From: Candidatus Rokuibacteriota bacterium
GTDB taxonomy: Bacteria; Methylomirabilota; Methylomirabilia; Rokubacteriales; CSP1-6
Direction: 5' to 3'
Assembly: GCA_016179165.1 (NCBI GenBank)
Contig: JACORX010000267.1
Span: forward strand, 1-6,628
DNA: 6,628 nt
This document shows positions 1-6,628 of the stretch, in pieces. Each line of letters opens with the position of its first letter. The first letter of the stretch is position 1. Under the pieces are notes generated by a model that saw only the letters and a program-made list of their open reading frames with translations, did no database searches and was not told the origin of the DNA. The position numbers and the translations under genes are program-made.

Positions 1-2
1 CG

Positions 3-320
3 CCGGAGATCCACACCATCCTGGTCGAGACCGATGATCCGGAGGGCCCGTTCGGCGCGAAGGAAGCCGGGCAGGGGCCGCTCCTGCCCGTGCCCCCGGC
101 GGTGGCGAACGCGGTCCACGACGCCGTCGGCGTTCGCATCGACGAGACCCCGATCTCGCCCGACAAGGTGTTGAAGGCGCTCGAGCTCAGGCGGCAGGGC
201 AAGACGCCGCGCGTCGGGCCCGACAAGCTGCCGCTCTTCAAGTTCCCGGAGCCGCGGGTGGTCGAGTCGGCCTTCGGCGAGCCCGCCGAGAACATCGCCG
301 AGAGGCCCTTCGGCAAATGA
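3..320 (+). CDS. hcrA: Molybdopterin-binding large subunit, 4-hydroxybenzoyl-CoA reductase alpha-like (3' end only)
   Basis: Only the last 105 residues are present; the reading frame is open from base 3 and the start lies upstream. The family's full length is roughly 750 residues. Visible residues 15-31 form the C-terminal active-site loop of molybdenum hydroxylases (GPFGAKEAGQGPLLPVP). Next come PAVANAVHDAVGVRI and a TPISPDKVLKAL segment, the standard ending of the xanthine dehydrogenase/HcrA large subunit, and then a tail of about 45 residues. In the 4-hydroxybenzoyl-CoA reductase branch this subunit holds the Mo cofactor and the acyl-CoA substrate, removing the para-hydroxyl to give benzoyl-CoA in the cytoplasm. 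The assignment to that branch rests mainly on the next gene, whose start overlaps this stop by four bases (ATGA). Odd: glutamine (codon 72-74) sits where the family normally has its catalytic glutamate. Another aromatic or N-heterocycle hydroxylase remains possible. Confidence 0.8.
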   Translation, partial: PEIHTILVETDDPEGPFGAKEAGQGPLLPVPPAVANAVHDAVGVRIDETPISPDKVLKALELRRQGKTPRVGPDKLPLFKFPEPRVVESAFGEPAENIAERPFGK

Positions 321-1300
321 TGCGCCTGCCGCCGTTCACGTACCTGGCGCCGGTCTCGGTCGGCGACGCGGTCAAGCTTATGGCCGACCACGGCCCCGAG
401 GCCATGCTGGTGGCGGGAGGCACCGATCTCTATCCGAACATGAAGCGCCGCCAGTTCGAGCCGTCGGTGCTGGTGGGACTCCGGGGGATCCGCGACTTCG
501 CCGGCGTGAGCGGCTCGGCGAAGGCGGGGGTGAGCATCGGCGCCGGTACGACGCTGACGGCCGTGTCCTCCCACCCCGAGATCGCCCGCCACTACCCGGG
601 GCTGGCGACGGCCGCCGGGCTCGTGTCGAGCCCACAGCTCCGCAACGTGGGCACGCTCGGCGGTAACGTCTGCGTGGACACGCGCTGCAACTACTACAAC
701 CAGTCGTACGAGTGGCGGAAGGCCGTCAACTTCTGCATGAAGAAGGACGGCGAGATCTGCCTCGTCGCTCCGGGCAGCTCGCGCTGCTGGGCGGTGTCCT
801 CGTCGGACACGGCGCCCATGCTCTGGAGCCTGGGCGCCACCGTGAAGCTGGCAGGCCCGAAAGGCGAGCGTGTCGTGCCCATCTCCGCGCTCTACCGGGA
901 CGACGGCATCGAGTACCTGAGCAAACAGCCGGGCGAGGTCCTGACGACGATCGTGCTGCCGCCCGCCGACGGGTGGCGCTCGACGTACCTCAAGCTTCGC
1001 CGGCGCGGGTCATTCGACTTCCCGATTCTTGGCGTCGCCGTGGCGCTTCGCATGGACGGAGACACGGTCAGGGAAGCGGCGATCACCCTCGGCGCCGTCG
1101 CCTCCCAGCCCCGCCCCGCGCCGGCGGCGGCGGCACTTCTCATCGGCCGGCGCCTGACGCCGGAGCTGATCGACCGCGTCGCCGACGCCGCCTTCAAGCC
1201 GTCGAAGCCGCTGGACAACACCGACCTGACGCACCCGTACCGCAAGAAGATGACGCGGGTGTTCGTGGCGCGCGCGCTCCGCCGGCTGGCAGGCCTGTGA
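317..1300 (+). CDS. hcrB: FAD-binding, [4Fe-4S]-containing medium subunit, 4-hydroxybenzoyl-CoA reductase beta-like
   Basis: A complete protein of 327 residues, the usual size for FAD subunits of molybdenum hydroxylases. FAD-binding motifs are VAGGTDL (32-38) and TLGGNV (113-118); the CO-dehydrogenase-flavoprotein C-terminal domain follows from about residue 215. Between the two lies an insertion with Cys124, Cys140, Cys148 and Cys157. The spacing of 16, 8 and 9 matches the [4Fe-4S] ligands of the Thauera aromatica HcrB subunit as I recall them (122, 138, 146, 155). Ordinary xanthine dehydrogenases lack this insertion. Its role there is to pass low-potential electrons inward through FAD to the Mo site so that the phenol hydroxyl can be removed. 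The start is ATG 317 (ATGA overlap with the upstream stop); ATG 320 is an equally plausible alternative that removes one Met. The 3' end overlaps the regulator gene by four bases. The 2Fe-2S gamma subunit is not in view and is probably upstream, as in hcrCAB/hbaBCD. Confidence 0.88.
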   Translation: MMRLPPFTYLAPVSVGDAVKLMADHGPEAMLVAGGTDLYPNMKRRQFEPSVLVGLRGIRDFAGVSGSAKAGVSIGAGTTLTAVSSHPEIARHYPGLATAAGLVSSPQLRNVGTLGGNVCVDTRCNYYNQSYEWRKAVNFCMKKDGEICLVAPGSSRCWAVSSSDTAPMLWSLGATVKLAGPKGERVVPISALYRDDGIEYLSKQPGEVLTTIVLPPADGWRSTYLKLRRRGSFDFPILGVAVALRMDGDTVREAAITLGAVASQPRPAPAAAALLIGRRLTPELIDRVADAAFKPSKPLDNTDLTHPYRKKMTRVFVARALRRLAGL

Positions 1301-1845
1301 CCGCGTTGGGGGCGCGCATCAAGGGACTGCGGGTGGAGCGGGGGCTCCAGCAGCGGCAGCTCGCCGAGAAGGCCGGCATGACACCGAGCATGGTCTCCCA
1401 GATCGAAGCGGGGAGATTGACGCCGACGCTGCCGACGCTGGGGAAGCTCGCGGCGGCCCTGGGGGTGCCGATCGCCGCGCTCTTCGAGCCGACGCCGCAC
1501 GGGCGGCTCCACGTGACTCGGAAGAGCGAGTACCCGGTGGTCTCCTTCGACGGGACCACGGAGAAGTGGCACGTGCTCGGCGCGGGGCTCTTCCAGGGCA
1601 AGATCCGCGCCGTGATGTCGACGCTCGGCCCGCGCGCCAAGGGCGTGAAGACCGACAAGGTCGTCATCGGCCCGGGCCAGATGAAGCTCTTCTACGTGCT
1701 CGAGGGCAAGGTCGCGCTGCACTATAACGGCAGCGCCGAGCAGCTCGAGGCGGGGGACAGCGCCTATTTCGACGGGGGCACGCCTCACGGCTGGGAGAAC
1801 CTCGGGCCCAAGAGCGCCAAGGCGCTCTGGGTGATATTGGGTTGA
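1297..1845 (+). CDS. XRE-family transcriptional regulator with C-terminal cupin domain
   Basis: A protein of 182 residues from a GTG start at 1297, which overlaps the preceding stop as GTGA and so implies translational coupling. The frame is open far upstream inside hcrB, but the helix-turn-helix begins right at this GTG (residues 4-62). Within it, QQRQLAEKAGMTPSMVSQIEAG is a textbook Xre/Cro recognition region. A linker leads to a cupin_2 beta-barrel at about 110-182, with the strand FYVLEGKVALHYNG and the second motif ending in GGTPHGWENLG. The first cupin motif lacks the usual histidine pair, so tight metal binding is doubtful and the pocket more likely senses a small ligand. Regulators of this architecture commonly control neighbouring catabolic genes. 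Benzoyl-CoA or another aromatic acyl-CoA is a reasonable effector guess from context only. It has no shikimate-kinase-like domain, so it is not a BoxR/BzdR orthologue. Repressor versus activator cannot be told. Confidence 0.88.
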   Translation: MTALGARIKGLRVERGLQQRQLAEKAGMTPSMVSQIEAGRLTPTLPTLGKLAAALGVPIAALFEPTPHGRLHVTRKSEYPVVSFDGTTEKWHVLGAGLFQGKIRAVMSTLGPRAKGVKTDKVVIGPGQMKLFYVLEGKVALHYNGSAEQLEAGDSAYFDGGTPHGWENLGPKSAKALWVILG

Positions 1846-1850
1846 AGGAG
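1845..1850 (+). promoter_or_regulatory. Ribosome binding site of boxC
   Basis: AAGGAG sits eight bases before ATG 1859 and overlaps the regulator's stop codon. The in-frame TTG at 1853 is only two bases away from it, so the ATG is the better start. Confidence 0.75.
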
Positions 1851-1858
1851 AGTTGACG

Positions 1859-4929
<3,071 letters not shown>

Positions 4930-4931
4930 TC

Positions 4932-4938
4932 GGAGGAG
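4932..4938 (+). promoter_or_regulatory. Ribosome binding site of the Rid-family gene
   Basis: GGAGGAG precedes GTG 4941 with short spacing (four bases from the first GGAGG). It supports the GTG over the internal ATG at 4986, which would cut away the first beta strand of the Rid fold. Confidence 0.6.
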
Positions 4939-4940
4939 TC

Positions 4941-5414
4941 GTGCCCAAGACCGTGACGCCGAAGAGCTTTGGAGCCCCGCTGGGGATGTACTCGCACGGG
5001 ATGGTGGCGCCGGGCGGCGAGATCGTCGTGGTCGCCGGCCAGGTCGGCATGGGGCCGGGCGGCCGGGTCGCAGGCGGTGACGTCGTCGCACAGACGAAGC
5101 AGGCCCTGGACAACGTGCGCGCCGTCGTGGAGGCGGCCGGCTGCGCGATGCGCGATATCGTCCGGCTCCAGACTTTCCTGACGCACGCCGGCGACATCGA
5201 CGGCTTCATGAAGGCGCGCGCCGAAGTCTTCCCGCGCTACTTCCCGGACGGCGCCTACCCACCGAATACGCTCCTCGTCGTCTCGCGGCTCGTCATGCCG
5301 GAGCTGCTGGTCGAGATCGAAGCGATGGCCGTCAAGCCCGCGAAGGCCGGAAGGGCGCCGCGTCGGGCGGCCAAGCCCGCGACGCGGGCCCGCGCCACGA
5401 AGCGCCGCCGCTAG
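4941..5414 (+). CDS. Rid (YjgF/YER057c/UK114) family protein lacking the catalytic arginine
   Basis: A protein of 157 residues from a GTG start; the Rid domain fills residues 1-131. Family features are SFGAPLGMYSHGMVAPGGEIVVVAGQ near the N-terminus (residues 9-34), the QTKQALDNVRAVVEAAG helix, the DIVRLQTFLT strand, and the closing EIEAMAV. RidA proper hydrolyses reactive enamines/imines using an arginine just after the YPxR turn (Arg105 in E. coli); here that position is Asn109 (YPPNT). Arg116 seven residues on is the conserved VARL-type arginine, not the catalytic one. It is therefore best placed among the arginine-less Rid subfamilies, and imine deaminase activity should not be assumed. 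Residues 132-157 form an extra tail rich in Lys, Arg and Ala, probably disordered. It sits 11 bases after boxB and 26 before the CoA ligase, so it is likely part of aromatic catabolism. It may handle or hydrolyse a reactive box-pathway intermediate, but that is inference. Confidence 0.88.
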   Translation: MPKTVTPKSFGAPLGMYSHGMVAPGGEIVVVAGQVGMGPGGRVAGGDVVAQTKQALDNVRAVVEAAGCAMRDIVRLQTFLTHAGDIDGFMKARAEVFPRYFPDGAYPPNTLLVVSRLVMPELLVEIEAMAVKPAKAGRAPRRAAKPATRARATKRRR

Positions 5415-5428
5415 ACCGCACGCCCTAC

Positions 5429-5434
5429 GGAGGT
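5429..5434 (+). promoter_or_regulatory. Ribosome binding site of the benzoate-CoA ligase gene
   Basis: GGAGGT lies six bases before ATG 5441 in the 26-base gap after the Rid gene. It is the clearest Shine-Dalgarno match in the window. No hairpin or T-run is seen in this gap, so readthrough from upstream is expected. Confidence 0.75.
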
Positions 5435-5440
5435 ACTGAC

Positions 5441-6628
<1,188 letters not shown>

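Noticed and set aside
712..1296. N-terminal extension of the regulator frame into hcrB
   Set aside because: The extension is Arg/Ala/Gly-rich nonsense in a frame shifted from hcrB. The helix-turn-helix begins at GTG 1297, so the shorter start is chosen.
1853..1858. TTG start for boxC
   Set aside because: It is only two bases from the AAGGAG, whereas ATG 1859 has normal spacing of eight bases.
5415..5440. Possible terminator or promoter between the Rid gene and the ligase
   Set aside because: The 26-base gap holds a ribosome binding site but no inverted repeat, T-run or -10/-35 pattern.

Overview
This window reads as one uninterrupted plus-strand catabolic operon from a high-GC bacterium. 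GC is very high by eye, third codon positions are almost all G or C, and long spurious ORFs fill the antisense strand. No RNA gene, mobile element, CRISPR array, clear promoter or terminator is visible. The source cannot be fixed from sequence alone. A proteobacterium or an uncultured high-GC soil or groundwater lineage would fit, but this is inference.

Layout: (1) the last 105 codons of a molybdopterin-binding large subunit of the xanthine dehydrogenase family, closest in pattern to the 4-hydroxybenzoyl-CoA reductase alpha subunit (HcrA/HbaC type); (2) its FAD subunit (HcrB/HbaD type), with the four-cysteine insertion that carries an extra [4Fe-4S] cluster in 4-hydroxybenzoyl-CoA reductase; (3) an XRE-family helix-turn-helix regulator with a C-terminal cupin domain; (4) boxC, 2,3-epoxybenzoyl-CoA dihydrolase; (5) boxB, the di-iron benzoyl-CoA 2,3-epoxidase, with all six metal ligands; (6) a Rid/YjgF-family protein that lacks the catalytic arginine and has a basic tail; (7) the first 396 codons of a benzoate-CoA ligase (bclA/badA type), cut by the window end.

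The genes overlap by 4, 4 and 1 bases at three junctions and are separated by 13, 11 and 26 bases at the others, so they are probably co-transcribed and partly translationally coupled. Together they suggest this route: an aromatic acid is activated to its CoA thioester by the ligase; 4-hydroxybenzoyl-CoA is reductively dehydroxylated to benzoyl-CoA by the molybdenum enzyme; BoxB epoxidises benzoyl-CoA using O2; and BoxC opens the ring to 3,4-dehydroadipyl-CoA semialdehyde plus formate. The 2Fe-2S gamma subunit of the reductase, the BoxA reductase and the BoxD aldehyde dehydrogenase are not in the window and would be expected nearby.

The most interesting points are the joining of a normally anaerobic, iron-sulfur-rich reductase to the O2-dependent box pathway, the glutamine at the usual catalytic glutamate of the molybdenum subunit, the arginine-less Rid protein inside the operon, and a cupin-type regulator where classical box clusters have BoxR.
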